Assembly: GCA_907165135.1 (NCBI GenBank)
Contig: OU015570.1
Span: forward strand, 1,054,001 to 1,118,000
DNA from: Oikopleura dioica
Taxonomy: Eukaryota > Chordata > Appendicularia > Copelata > Oikopleuridae
Direction of reading: 5' to 3'
Length of the DNA: 64,000 nt
How positions within the stretch are numbered: position 1 is the first letter of the stretch; each line of letters opens with the position of its first letter. The notes below the pieces were generated by a model. The model saw only the letters and a program-made list of their open reading frames with translations, was not told where the DNA came from and made no database searches. The translations under genes and the position numbers were made by a program. This document shows, piece after piece, positions 41,343 through 53,547 of this stretch.

Positions 41343-43342
41343 AATCAATTAAATTGACGTTGGAAAAGCCGAGATTGAAACTGCTGATGCTGGGATTAAT
41401 GCTGAAAAAGTCGGAGTTGACGTCAAAGAACCCGGGATCGACATTAGAAAATCCAGAATCGGCAGAATCCTGAATTGGCTATTTGAGAAACTCAGGATTT
41501 TAAGAAATCCAGGATTCGAGAAATGCGGGATTTTGGGAAATGCGGGAGCAGAAAAAAGAAAAGGGTTGAAAATTCAAGCGGCGAGAAGCAATAAAAAAAA
41601 TTGGTGAGAAAAAAGCAATCATCGCGTTTATGAAGAACCATTTTCGTGGAAATGCACCAAAAATGGGCATTTTTTTACAATTCTAATAATTCCAACCCAA
41701 AATCTCATTTTTATCAAATAATTTTAAGTTCAACAGTGTCCGTGCGAGACCCATTTTGGCCAAAACAATTGGAAGCTCTTAAAAAGAAAAATAAAATAAA
41801 GACTATAAGTCTTTTTAAAACTGGGACAAATCGAATTTTATAAATGATGGGTGTGGGCGGGGTTGGGGACCTAACTGAGATTGATCACCTCAAAGTTCCC
41901 AGCCATTGTCAAGCCCCTTACATTAAAAAATCAAGAATCGGGGCTGAGACGGCCCGAAGGGCCGTCAAGCCCCTTAAATTAAAAAATCAAGAATCGGGGC
42001 TGAGACGGCTCAAAAGGTCTGCTCAGCTCAGCTCAATGACTTCTAAAAAGGCCTGCCCAGCTCAGCTCAGTGAGCTCCGAAATAGGCCAGCTGAGCTCAG
42101 AGAATTTCTCACTCATGGCGGCTCAGCTCAGCTCAGCAAAAATAAAGCCAAATTTGCATTTCTGATGAGATTTTTGAAAATTTCGAATTCTGACCTGGGT
42201 TTATCGAGTTCTATCTGGGCTTGTCCAATCATGATTGATTCGAGAAGCATGATTTGCAACTGAGAAGCCGAGACTGAGGTCTGAGAAATTGGTAATGGGT
42301 TACCAAAATTGGTAATGGGTTACCAATTCGTAATGAGTCCGACCGTTTCCCAAAATGTTAAGATATTAGAATTAGGACTCAAGTTTGTGACGCTAGGATC
42401 GGCATAAAGAAGCCGAAATCGACGCTGGAGATACCACAATGGACGTTCGAGTCGCCAGGATTGACGTCTGAAAAGCTAGGATCGAAGTTGTTGAAGCCGG
42501 GGTTTAAGTTGATGAAGCCGGGACTGACTGTGGAGAAGCAATAAAGTACAGTTTTATGGTGAATCATTGATTGAGAATCAATTCACATCGCCTTTTACCC
42601 AACTTGGGGAAACGGCGACTTTGGCAAACGGAGACCACTCGATTATTTTGTTTATAATAAGATGTTAAAAGATATTTCAGTTGAGCCAGCAAGAATATGC
42701 AGAAAAAACTGCACAAGAAAATGTCTTAATTACTTTAATACAGTGAAAACCCAAAATTTGCCCACCCAAAATTTGGCCGCTTTTTGTCTAAAACTGCCTT
42801 TTTTGGAACCTGAAATCAACCCAAAATTTGGCCGCTTTTTCAAAAATAGAAAATTTTTCACCAGAATTGGGACCAAATGAGGCTATTTCTGATAATTTTT
42901 AGGTTTTTTAAAGCGTTTTAATGACTAAATTCTCATAAGAATGTCTTCAAACAAGCAAAAATTTGAATAAAATTCATCAAAAATAACAAAATCATGCCGA
43001 TTTTCGAAAATTTTGAATCTTTGCTTTTTGAAGGGGAAACTTGGCTACCCGCCAAAAAACCCAAAATTTTGCCGCTTTTTTCGGGAATTTACATCTGAAA
43101 ACCGGCCAATTTTTGGGTTTTTACTGTAATTATATTAAAGAAGAGTTTCTAATTAGCAAAGGAAGATTTTTCCTCTTCTTTGAGCACGCTGCTCCTTAGC
43201 GCCCCCACAAGGCCGAGCCTCTGGTCAATTTTTCCCCTGCTTCGAGAATGTTACGTCATTCCGGGTAATAACCACACAGCAGGCCCAAGCGCAAGTGCGC
43301 CTGAATTTTTAGCGCACCGCCTCGCGAGTGAAATCGCAACGG
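41343..43342. other. Right part of element T, non-coding
   Basis: Degenerate repeats of a GAAGCCGGGATTGA-like unit occupy about 41350-41540 and 42395-42545, in inverted orientation relative to those at 12905-13105 and 27340-27540. A roughly 60-bp tandem duplication (AAATCAAGAATCGGGGCTGAGACGGC unit truncated here) lies at about 41905-42010, followed by CTCAGCTCAG runs. No gene seen. Confidence 0.55.
42741..43126. mobile_element. Tc1-like MITE (CAGTGAAAACCC termini)
   Basis: CAGTGAAAACCCAAAATTTG at the left and an inverted copy ending TTTTTACTG at the right, flanked by TA (42739-42740, 43127-43128). Interior has the GGCCGCTTTTT motif shared with copies at 55727-56118 and about 55140-55441. Confidence 0.75.
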
Positions 43343-43344
43343 TA

Positions 43345-46009
43345 TAATTTTGTCAGTATTGGCTACTTTGAAAACATTAAAATGATCTCAGTAAAGCTCT
43401 AAAAAGTGGAAGCTTATGTCAATAAGCAAAATTTCCACTTAAGCTTTCGCTAAATCTAATAAAAATAACAAAATATTCAACTCTTAGAACGATTTCTTTT
43501 GAGCGAAATTTCGCTAAAATTTTTGGTAAAAAGCGAAAGCGAAGCGAAGCGAATTGAAATTCCAAAAAGCGAAAGCGAAGCGAAGCGAATTCGCTTCGCT
43601 CTGCTTCGCTTCGCTCATGAGCGAAGTCGCTAAGCGAATCCAGACCCCTGCCGAGATAACATAGAGTCATTTACAGGGTTTAATTTTTTTCACCGTTCAC
43701 CCCCTAACTAAATCTCTTTTAGAATGACCTTTAAAGTATCAGAAGCATAGTTGGAAAAACGTGCGCGTGCGTGCGTGTTTTGCGCACGCGCACGCACGCG
43801 CATCCGGGGATAAAAAAAGCGCATGTGCGCGCACGCGTTCGAATTGGAAAAATAGGGTTTTTTCTTCGGAATTTTGAGTTTTTGGCCTTCCTCAAAAATT
43901 TTATCAAATATCTGAAAAAAGAAAAATAATTTTTTGTTGTTTTCAAAGAGCCCTTGACTTGTTTTTATAGAAACAAAGTCAATATTGAATAGTGTTTATA
44001 CGAAAATATATTGAAATTAGCTCAATTCTAGCTGAAAAGACTAAAGAATTATGACGCAAACAGGTTCGCACATGCGCGCACGTGCGCGAACGCACCCGCA
44101 CGCGGGTTCTGAAAATCTCTGCGCACGTGCACGCACGCGCACTGGGATTTTGAAAAATTCGCGCACGCACCCGCACGCGGTTTTCGGGTGTTTTTCCAAC
44201 TATGATCAGAAGTCCTCAAACTGATACCTATCATCTGTTAGTCAGTGTCTGTATTAGAAAGGCTTAGTTAATGATTTCCAAAATTGCATACAGTCATAGA
44301 CACGGTTCAAGATTCACAAAATTTCTTTTTGAATAATCCTCAAAGTATCAGACGTCCTCTTATGCACTCTTCGCCCGCATTTTTTCTATTGTTTATTTCT
44401 AGACTTGCTCAAAGTGATTGCGTGAGTAGTGCATCCTTTACCAATTCGGATTCGTTTTTAAGAACTGTAGCTATTCTTCTCTGACCTGCAAATCATTATT
44501 TCTTGAACTACATACTCCATTGTCTTAGCCGGGATTTTTCTTGCATCCAGCCTTAAAGAAAAACCATCCAAAGACGTCAAATTCAAAGACGTCAAAAGAT
44601 TCTGACGATCGCCTTTTCTCACTTCGAACAAGTCAATGAAAATCTTCTGATATGCAACAATAGCTCAACTTTCGCCTCATCTGCTGAAATTCTGTTCTCG
44701 TCAATCTTATAGGCTATAAAAAGATTTTATCTAAGACTTTATTAAGCTTCTGCTCGGTTGTGAGACACATGAAATCATCCACATATAACAGTAGCACATA
44801 AATTATGTGACATAATCTTCTTGATCTTCCATCAAATCAGCCATCATCAAATGAATAAAATACAGTTTTTTTCCATCTTAAGAAGCCTTTCGAGATTACA
44901 AGGGCTAAGAAAAAGTCCTCTTAAATTAGAAATTTTCGAGTCCAGTCAGGTATAGTTTTTAATGGGATATGTGGCCATCAAATTTGTGGACATTTTCCTG
45001 CTGGTCAATTTTTTTCAATTTACAATATATTCTGACCAAAAGCTCACTTTTTCTTGATAAAGAAAGATCGGATTGAAGGCTGAAAGAAGGGCACAGAAAC
45101 ATTCTTTTGGTCTTGAGTTGACGGAGTAAGAAGAGGACGATCAAAAACGCTCAGAAAACGCAAAGGAAGAGAAAAAGTCAAGAAATAAAACTTCTCGAAA
45201 AAGAAGAAAAATTATTATGTGGACATTTCTGAGAAAGTCGGGGGACAAAATATGACCACAAATTCCAAAAATGAAAAGCGAAAGCGAAAATTTTTCAAAA
45301 ATTTAAACAAAAGCGAAGCGAATCAAAATTTCTCAACTTCAACTTTATCCCTTTTAGCTCTCGACTAACAACTGTACATCATCGACGCCGTCAAAACCTC
45401 CCCTGATGTCCAGCTCTCCTTGCAAAAAAAAAAAACGAAACTTTTTACCCCTGTGCATTTTTCTATTTTCAAAAACATATCTACTGTTTTTCTTACTATT
45501 GTGTATCCCTTTAGTTACCAAAAGGTGTGCTTCTTCTCATTCTCCTGTGATTTATACATCAAAATTTACCAACCCAAATTGGGGGAAGGGTGAAGTGTTC
45601 TAGTTTAGCTACAGTCCCTAGGCCGTCAATCATAGAGCCTATATAAAGCCTGATCAAAGCCCCCTTTAGCCCATGTTAGTTGCTCCCCGCTGACTCTCAC
45701 TCTTTTCGTCAGCAGTACACTTGAGTGATTTTGCATTTTTGCAAACTTTGCAGCCTCATAATTTCTCAACCCTTTTATAAATATTTTTGAAAAAAGGGTC
45801 CAAACGCTTGTTTATAACAGTTGTTTAACATATCTACCGCGATTATCATTCCTGAATGACGGAGAGATTTCAGTCGTTTGGACATTTTACAATGCAAAAT
45901 TTGTCCGAACGAGCGAAAAGTGCGTGGGCGGCCCTGATTCTCCGGTCACTCAGAAATGATAATCAATTTTGAGAATCATACGAGCATTATTAAGGTAAAA
46001 CGGCTCAAT
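43345..46009. repeat. Segmental duplication, copy 2 (pair with 9771-12444)
   Basis: Right part of a hAT-like element (to 43650, with the same CCGAGAT right flank as copy H) plus the same 2.36 kb of flank, ending at GCTCAAT before another hAT copy. Contains the GCAC MITE copy (43746-44204). No gene. Confidence 0.85.
43746..44204. mobile_element. GCAC-rich hAT-type MITE, duplicated copy
   Basis: Identical in ends and target duplication (ATCAGAAG) to 10172-10630; it came with the segmental duplication rather than by a new insertion. Confidence 0.88.
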
Positions 46010-47065
46010 CAGGGGTTCGCTTTCGCTTCGCTTCGCACTTGAGAGCAGAACTCGCTTCGCTTTCGCTTCGCAAAATTCCCAAATTTTCGCAAAAATTTTC
46101 GCACAGCAAGCGACTTTTCTATTCGGAAGAGTCTTTATCAAAGAGTTGGAGAGGGGCATTATTGATGCCGTTATAAATTCAAGTTTTCTCAGTCTTGTCA
46201 AGACGAGTCTAATGGTGGGTCTAACTCTCAATAAATCCAAGGGTTGACTGGTTATAGAGCTGGTCCTGGCCATCCGGGCAAGAAATCGTCGATTGGCCAT
46301 CCGAATGCCCGGCCGAAATCAAGGGCCAAGAGTCGCGCCGTCCGAATGCCCGGTCGAGCTGGTGATGGGATATTCAATAGATAAGGGCTAGAAAAATATG
46401 TTTCGAGACTCTCGAATCGAGAGGCTTTTGATTCAGTTAGAGATTTGAGCATGAGAGCATAAATAGTTGTAAAGAATGCGAAATTTAAGAATTTTCCTCG
46501 GCGTGGGCTTGACCAACTGCCCAAAAGCGCTGTATTCCCCGAAAGTGCCGAACTTGCCCAAATGCCCGAAACGCCCGCTTTTGCCCGGCCAAATTTAAGT
46601 AGCTAAGCCGTCCGAATGCCCGGCCGAACAAATTTTGTCCGAAAATTGTCCGTTTTCCCCGACTTCCCGATGCGGCATCGGCGATACCCGAATAGTCACC
46701 CCTGATATCGAGTTTATTACTAATTTGGAATAATCAACAGTTAGACCCACCATTCGGCTTATATTGACGAGCTGGAAAAAGGTACAGTAACAGATTTTTT
46801 TGTAATTTTCTACCCCAAAAATAGGTTTTTGAAATCATCTTCGCTTTTGAGTGTCTGATTACTAAAGATTCTTGCCAGAGAATGCGTTTCAATTCAAGCG
46901 AAAAAATTTTCGCTTTTTTTCGCAATTTTCAATGATATTTCGCTTCGCTTTCGCTTCGCACATGGGCGAAAAATTCGCTTCGCTTTCACTTCGCAAAAAG
47001 TTTGAAAAATGGTTCGCTTTCGCTTCGCTTTCGCACTAGGATTTCGGCTGATATTTAGACCCCTG
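46010..47065. mobile_element. hAT-like GAAGCGA element, copy H'
   Basis: CAGGGGTTCGCTTTCGCTTC at the left, ...TTAGACCCCTG at the right, flanked by a 7-bp duplication GCTCAAT (46003-46009 and 47066-47072). Interior holds GAAGCGA-type repeats and CCGAATGCCCGGCC motifs. No transposase frame. Confidence 0.75.
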
Positions 47066-48297
47066 GCTCAATATTAAGTAACATGCATCAAAATAGCTGT
47101 TCTCAAGACAAAAAATATCAAAATAAGAAAATTTTTACGTTTTTTCAATGATATTCGAGAAGACTTGATTGAAGTTGGTGAAGCAAATGTTTTATTATCC
47201 TTGATCAATCAATATACATTTATTGACATCGCTGTTTGCCTAAGATTAGCTAAGCTCAGTTAGATCAGAAAATTTACGATTTGAAAATTGAAACCAAATA
47301 TAAAGTGGACACTTTTTCAACGGCTACATATTTTCGGAAAATTTTCGCTTTTTTTCGCTTTCTTAATTTTGATTCGCTTCGCTTTCGCCTAAAATTTTCA
47401 AAGAATTTTCGCTTACGCTTTTCATTTTTGGTCAAAATCCAGACTCCTGGTTGAGCTTAGATAGATAAGGCCGTTTCCGCCGAGAATCAACTGTTCTCAT
47501 TTCCTATCAGTTGTTTTCCCTCGCCCTTTCAGTGAACGATCCGCAAGGATCACTCACAAAAGCAATAAATTCTCTACAAAACACACACTCAAGCAAAGCC
47601 CAGTGTTCTACCCACTGTGATTTAAATATGCTTCAGTCACATTGAGTGCAGTACATTGAGCAAGGCAAAACTCATGTCACGATGACATTATCGCTTATTT
47701 GTATTCAATAACTTACTGACAATAAGGTTGTAGGAATTTTGTTCCCGAAAAAATGCCGATAGTCCGGGTCGCACGAAAGTATCTCAAATCTACTCTCAAG
47801 ATTCAAACAACGGATTCAGATATTTTTTGATCTTCTTGCCTGAGGCCGAACTATTTGATCAAAACAAACAGTAAGCTTATTATATATTGACTTATATTCA
47901 GCCATACTCTTGCTCAAAATCTAAACTTAAAATAATAAAAGTCCTTTTTTAATTTTGAATTATAAGTACGATGTTTATTGGCGATGTGATAAACGGGGGC
48001 GCATAAACTATTAAAATATGAAATCTATGCGACACGGCTGCCCTTTTTGCGCCGCGCCGTTACCATTTTTAGGGGGTACACAGTGGGAAAATTGGCAAAT
48101 TGGCTATTTTGTAAAGAACCGTCATATCTGATCTGAGAAATTCTGTTTGATGAGCATTTAAATTTTTCTTGCACTCTAATAATTTTAAAAGAATCGCAAG
48201 CGAAGAACGAACGCGATTTTATTTGAACCAACTGCATATGGTTCTCAGCTCTTGCTCGGGGTAGAAATTTGTTTCGAAATCGGGCACTAATGTAGAG
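47066..48297. other. Non-coding repeat relics
   Basis: Bases about 47270-47455 are an inverted, partial copy of the left half of the GAAGCGA hAT-like element (TGGACACTTTTTCAACG... to CCAGACTCCTGG). The rest is AT-rich without recognisable genes. Confidence 0.4.
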
Positions 48298-48301
48298 TTA
48301 A

Positions 48302-49026
48302 GGGACCTTGCCGAGCTAGCTGAGACACTACTTCACGCGCGCCTCATACATTTTTGACTTGAGTTTTTCATAATTTTTTGGAAATATTATCTTCAAAGAC
48401 TCATCTTTTATTGCAATTTTCAGTTTTTCTCTACCATGAATACTTAAGTCAGAATGGTTAAAAGAGAAGTTCAATTTTGAAAGGATTGAGCGCCCTCATT
48501 TTCATCGTATGAAAATAAAAAAAACATCTAGCGGAAAGAGCAGACAATTCTCTACAAAAGTTAGCTCATGGGGTTTTCTGAAAATTAATGATAAAGCGGT
48601 AAGAATCGGTAATCCGGAGTTATTAGCGCGCGCGTTGCGGGAATCGCGCGCAAACAAGCCAAAATAATGCCTCGCGCAGCGCGAACGCCCGCTGCGGAAC
48701 CGATCCACTCCTGAAAAGGCTCGCTTGATCTCGACAGGTGATTGTTATCATAACCCCATAAGCTAACTTTTGTAGAGAATTGTCTGCTCTTTCCGCTTGA
48801 TGTATTTTCAATTTCGTGCGATGAAAAATGAGGGCGCTCAATCCTTTCAAAGTAGAACTTCTCTTTTGAGCCCTTCTGACTAAAGTATTCATGGTATAGA
48901 AAAACTAAAAATTGAAAGAATGAGTCTTTGAGGAGAATATTTCCAAAAAAAAATTTAGAAAAACCTCGAGCCAAAAATCTACGAGGCGCGCGTGAAGTAG
49001 CGTCTCAGCTAGCTCGGCAAGGTCCC
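48302..49026. mobile_element. Foldback element with TTAA target (piggyBac-like MITE)
   Basis: Inverted arms of about 275 bp begin GGGACCTTGCCGAGCTAGCT and end with the inverse, flanked on both sides by TTAA (48298-48301, 49027-49030). TTAA duplications are the hallmark of piggyBac-type insertion. The central 175 bp is GC-rich (GCGCGCGTTGCG). A partial arm recurs at about 51690-51840. Confidence 0.75.
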
Positions 49027-49422
49027 TTAAGGGTGTCCCCAACGATCGAGGCCGAGAGGGCTAATTCGGTGACCCAAAAATTACTAGTCATTTTGGGGAG
49101 TTGAATCCGGAATTTTTTCAGTTTCAATTTCTTCAGTTTCTTTCTACTTGTCGAGATATGGCTTTTCTATGAGCGCGCTAATGCATAAGCTTTAGATAGA
49201 AATGCACTGTGAAAATGGCTTTTTGAAATTCACAATTTTACAGAAAATTAAAACTCGAGTCGTAATTTATTTTCCGCTCCTATCATTGTTATTTAACGAG
49301 ATATACTCACGTGAAAAATTACCGAAAAAATTTATGGCTCGGATTTTTTAGAGACATTTTCGCGTCTTACGCGCCTTTAGTGCACTTAGATGACACTAAT
49401 TTTTCCTCTTGGGGATATAACT

Positions 49423-49749
49423 TAGGGCCCACACGCAAAGAAAAAATCGGTGACCGCATGATTCTATGAAAAAACCACCAATATGAAAAATGTAGCCCTT
49501 GAAATTCTGGTCAAGAAAAGATAAAAAACTGGAACGCGTTATTGAAAAATCTAGAGAAAAACGCGAAAAACGAACTTCCATATATGGTAATGAAATTTGA
49601 CCGCATGCCCCTAGGCTACCAAAAATTTTTTGAGGGTAGATTTTTATGCGCTTATTACGATGAGCAAATAAAAACTGGAACGCGTAATTATAAATTTCGA
49701 GATATTCGGCTTTAAAGCCGAAAATTGGCCTCTTTGCGTGTGGACCCTA
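49423..49749. mobile_element. hAT-type MITE, short relative of 3713-4357
   Basis: Same termini TAGGGCCCACACGCAAAG and CTTTGCGTGTGGACCCTA and near-identical outer 280 bp, lacking the inner part of the longer copy. Flanking octamers match only partly. Confidence 0.8.
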
Positions 49750-50197
49750 TATCATATAAGTGACTTTTCGAGAGCTGATCAGCACTAAAGACGCGAAAAA
49801 GAGGCTCTTATTCATCATCCAATAGGCACACATTTGTCACAAATGATTGACTGATTTTTGCTCTTCAAAGTTGAGGAGTATCTTACTTCCTGTCCGCAGA
49901 AGACCAAAAACCTTAAATTTGAAATTCTATTTAAAGCGTATAGTCGCAACGCTTGATTCTCGAATCAATCGAGAACCAACTGTAGCTCTGATCATTTCGG
50001 GCTGAATCTTGTCCTGATATCGATTAAAAATACCCAATTACTTCGCTTAATTAAGCCGAAAAATTTTAATTTTCGAATTTTGAAAAAATATCTATCAAAA
50101 GTGGCCTTAGAATGGATTTTTTGAGGATGACAAATTTTCAGAATTTTTCAAAAAACTGGCCTTAAAATGGTGGGCCTTAAAATGGGTTATCACTGTA
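49750..50197. other. Non-coding, AT-rich
   Basis: No gene. The end (GGCCTTAAAATGG...GGGTTATCACTG) resembles a Tc1-like terminus. Confidence 0.3.
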
Positions 50198-50357
50198 CAG
50201 TGGGTTGCGCAAGTAGTTGCTCCTTTGCGATTGCCGCTTTGGTTGCCCCTTCGCCCGCGCTTTTTCTATTGTTCCTTTCTAGACTTGCTCAAAGTGATTG
50301 CAGGATTGGTTGACCCTTCGCCCGCTCTTTAGGGGCAACTACCTGCGCAACCCACTG
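50198..50357. mobile_element. Small Tc1-like MITE (CAGTGGGTTGCGCA termini)
   Basis: 160 bp with inverted ends CAGTGGGTTGCGCAAGTAGT and GTAGTTGCC-type inverse ending TGCGCAACCCACTG, flanked by TA (50196-50197, 50358-50359). Interior shares TTTCTAGACTTGCTCAAAGT with 10825-10845. Confidence 0.8.
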
Positions 50358-52121
50358 TACTCAAATAATTGGTAACTGGAAGAAGACCACAGTAGTTGCA
50401 CTTTTTGGAGGAAATGGCTGAATGGATTCCGCTCATGCTCAGGTGTGTTTCAAATTTACCGAGGAGAAAGAACTTTTCTCTATCTCCGACAAGATCGTCT
50501 GTTCAGAAATCGACATTCTTTTGTTCGAGGATTGGACTTTCCGCTAGCTTAAATCTTGTCCGAGAAATACCGTTTTTGATCCTCGAGAGGATGTATTTTT
50601 TTTTACAACAATGCTATGATTGCTTGAAGTTTTGACGAAAAAAGTGCTGTTGTTGAAGGGTTGCTTTCGTTTGCAGGTTTATGCCGGATAGAAAATAATG
50701 TCAATTTTTCTTAAGATCGTTATGTACAGAACTTCGAAAGCAGCTTTATCTTTGCGCATAGCGATATCGAAAAAAGGGCCTTGGAAATTGGAAAATCGCT
50801 TTTTGCTCCTGAAGAAATTTGCAAAGGTCTGAAAATGATGTTCATTTAATTCAAATGATTAAAATGAAATAAAGTTTTGTTAACAAAAAATCAATTCGTT
50901 AGAGACAATAACAATAGCGAATTTGGGCTGTTTTTCTGCGAAAAATCGCAAAAAGAGCGAAAAATTGTTCTAGATGGGCCGGGTGCACTGAATGCACCGG
51001 CGTCACGCATAGGGGTTAAGGCGTTACGCACAATTCCGGAACGCACAATTCCGGACATTTAGGGGAAAACGGAAAAAACGCCCGATTCCTGACAATTCGA
51101 CAAAAAATTTTAATTGAAATTTTTATTTTACTCGATCATTTTCTTGCAAAAAAACTTAGAATGCTTGCTTGTTTCTTCGGCTTTTCTGGCTTCTGTTGAG
51201 GTGCAATTTCCATGGCTTCTTCTCGTTGTTCATCGACTTGCTCGCGATCATCTCCAAGATCAAGTTGCGCAAAATCAAGTCCGAGGAAATCATTAGCCGA
51301 CCCAGTTCCATTTTCATCTCTCCGTCAGAAAGAACGACCATCGTACTAACTGACTGTGTAATTTTCAAATTGTACGACTTGATTATTCCGTCTGGATGGA
51401 AAGAAATTGACGTAATTTTTCCTTGTCTTTACATTTCTTATCTTTATATTTCTCCGTAGCTGCAAGTTTATGAGCTTCATCATGCAGGCCAACAACGCCC
51501 TCAATGTCTACACTGTAGTTCTGATCGTCACGCAGGGGTTAAGCATTATGTATCTCTTGACGCACATTTTGAATTCAAGATATATTCATATATTTTTGAC
51601 TCGATGTTTTTCAAAAATTTTCTTTGCAAAAATATCTACAAACACTTTGCTTCCTTTTCCAGTTTTCTGTTTTCTCTCTCATTAAGAGTTTAGCTGCAAT
51701 TGCGAAAGAAAGAAGTTTAACTTCAAAAGGATTCAGCGCCCTCATTTTTCACTGTATGAAATTGAAAATACATTCAGCAGAAAGAGCAGACAATTCTTTA
51801 CAAAAAAATTTTGAAAAACATCTAGTCAAAAATATATAAAAAATGCAGAAATCGCCGAAATCAATTTTAAGAAGAAATATTTTCGATATTAAAATTTAAG
51901 TGACCGAGATCAAAATTTTCAGGCGATTTTTTATAAAAACCCAAGACGACGGAAATTTGCTTCTGACTTAATTAAAATCTAGAAAATTCATTCAGAAATG
52001 ATTAAAAACTTTCCACCATTTACAGGTTTTAAGGAATACCGCCACGAACGAAGCCTGATTGATAATAAGGTGGGAACTAATTGAAGAAAGAGAACTCTCG
52101 AAAGTAGAGAAGACTGATAGT
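50358..52121. other. Non-coding stretch
   Basis: Only short, unconserved frames. A piece of the TTAA foldback arm lies at about 51690-51840. No gene supported. Confidence 0.35.
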
Positions 52122-52433
52122 TAGGCCTCGGACGTAAAAATCCATCACCATCATCGGAGCTTCGTATAGGATTGAGAATAGGCTCATTCTAAAGCTCTTG
52201 ATAAGGGCTTTCTTATGCGCAAATAAAAATTGGACCCTGTCTCTCAGTTTTGAGTAATCTGCCGTTAAAGATAAAGTCGAAAAACGTTTTTACGAAATAA
52301 CTTGAAACAGGGAGACAGGGTCCAATTTTTTATTTATCGTCAAGAAAGTGCTCTTTAAGAGCTTTCGAATGAGCCTCGAGTCCTCATACGAAGCTCCGAT
52401 GGTCAAAATCGAAATTTTTACGTCCGAGGCCTA
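52122..52433. mobile_element. hAT-type MITE (TAGGCCTCGGACG termini)
   Basis: 312 bp bounded by TAGGCCTCGGACGTAAAAAT and its inverse, with a perfect 8-bp target duplication CTGATAGT (52114-52121, 52434-52441). Confidence 0.92.
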
Positions 52434-52441
52434 CTGATAGT

Positions 52442-53547
52442 TTATTCGGGTTGGAGGTCAGTTTATATAGGCTGTGAACTTGCGCAAAGGGATGAGCCGG
52501 GAGATACAGTCGGTAAGATGATTGGTGGCAACGCGGGAGTTGGGAGAGGGAATGCGTGGATTAGATAGTGAATAATCCTCTTATTGGTATCACCACTTCA
52601 TCGGTATCCATTATCAAAACACTAAGGATGATTGAGTACAGAATACAGTTAATTCATTTCTTACGTGAGTCCGAGGTGGCACAGGATTAAATCTGAACTG
52701 AAGATAAATGAGAAAGAGAAGTGATGAAAACATTTCATCTAGAAGATTTTTGGTTTGAACAGAGTTTTTTCCTAGGACAGAGGTGGAGCGCACCGGCATG
52801 CGAGTCGATCGGACTTGCAGAACGCTTTGGCACGACGGAGTGGAATATCGATCAATGGGCCGTCGTCCGGGTAGCATGGGATGGATCCGAGCGAAAACTT
52901 TCAACGCCGGGGTTCCATTCTCTACCATCGTGGAGCGAACGCTTGTGATTTACTTCTGAGCTGTTTTGTGCTGACCATTCCAGTCGAAAAAAAAGTAGAT
53001 TTTAGAAATAGAAAGTTGTTGAAAGAAATTTTTAACGAAGGGTAGACCCTTAAGGGTCAAAGCATGAAAGGAACATAGACGTTCTGTGAAAAAGTAAATC
53101 ATATGTAAACAGAAGAAATTCTAGAGCTTACATTTTTTCGGTCGCCACTGAAAATGTAACGAATGTAACGAATTTACTGAAAATGTAACGAAGACAGTTG
53201 TTCCTAATCAGCTGATTCTAGAAACTTTTTCCAAGAAGCGATATTCTGGAGCATCATTTCAAACGACATAAGAACACCCCTTAAAGGGGAAAAAAGTGCA
53301 CAGTAGTATCTAAAAAGGTTTATCATCTGATTTAGTTTGTCTCTTAGAGATAAATCCAGTGAAAACGGCCGCTCCGCGGGTGAAATGGTAGACGGGGGCG
53401 ATTTTAGTACAAACATTTTAGTACGAAACAGTCTCTAGAATGTTTATTGATCACCGGGACTTGTACTTAATTCGTCACTTTTTTAAAATTTGTACTAAAT
53501 GCGACGTTTTTCAAAAATTTGTACTAAAGTCGTCACTTTTTGTCAAA
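52442..53547. other. Non-coding stretch
   Basis: No recognised gene. Short repeats of AATGTAACGAA (about 53150-53185) and GTACTAAA-type motifs (about 53405-53530). Confidence 0.35.

Larger units (their letters stand above)
26971..43342. mobile_element. DNA element T with TA target duplication, hosting element G
   Basis: Left end CCGTTGCGCTCTCAC and right end GTGAAATCGCAACGG are imperfect inverted repeats, flanked by TA on both sides (26969-26970, 43343-43344). Removing T and one TA restores exactly the sequence CGTACAATATAATTTTG found uninterrupted at 9763-9779, proof of insertion. T's own DNA is about 0.6 kb at the left and 2 kb at the right, with degenerate CCGGGATTGA-type repeats in opposite orientation on the two sides. 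No transposase. Element G sits within it. Confidence 0.82.
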
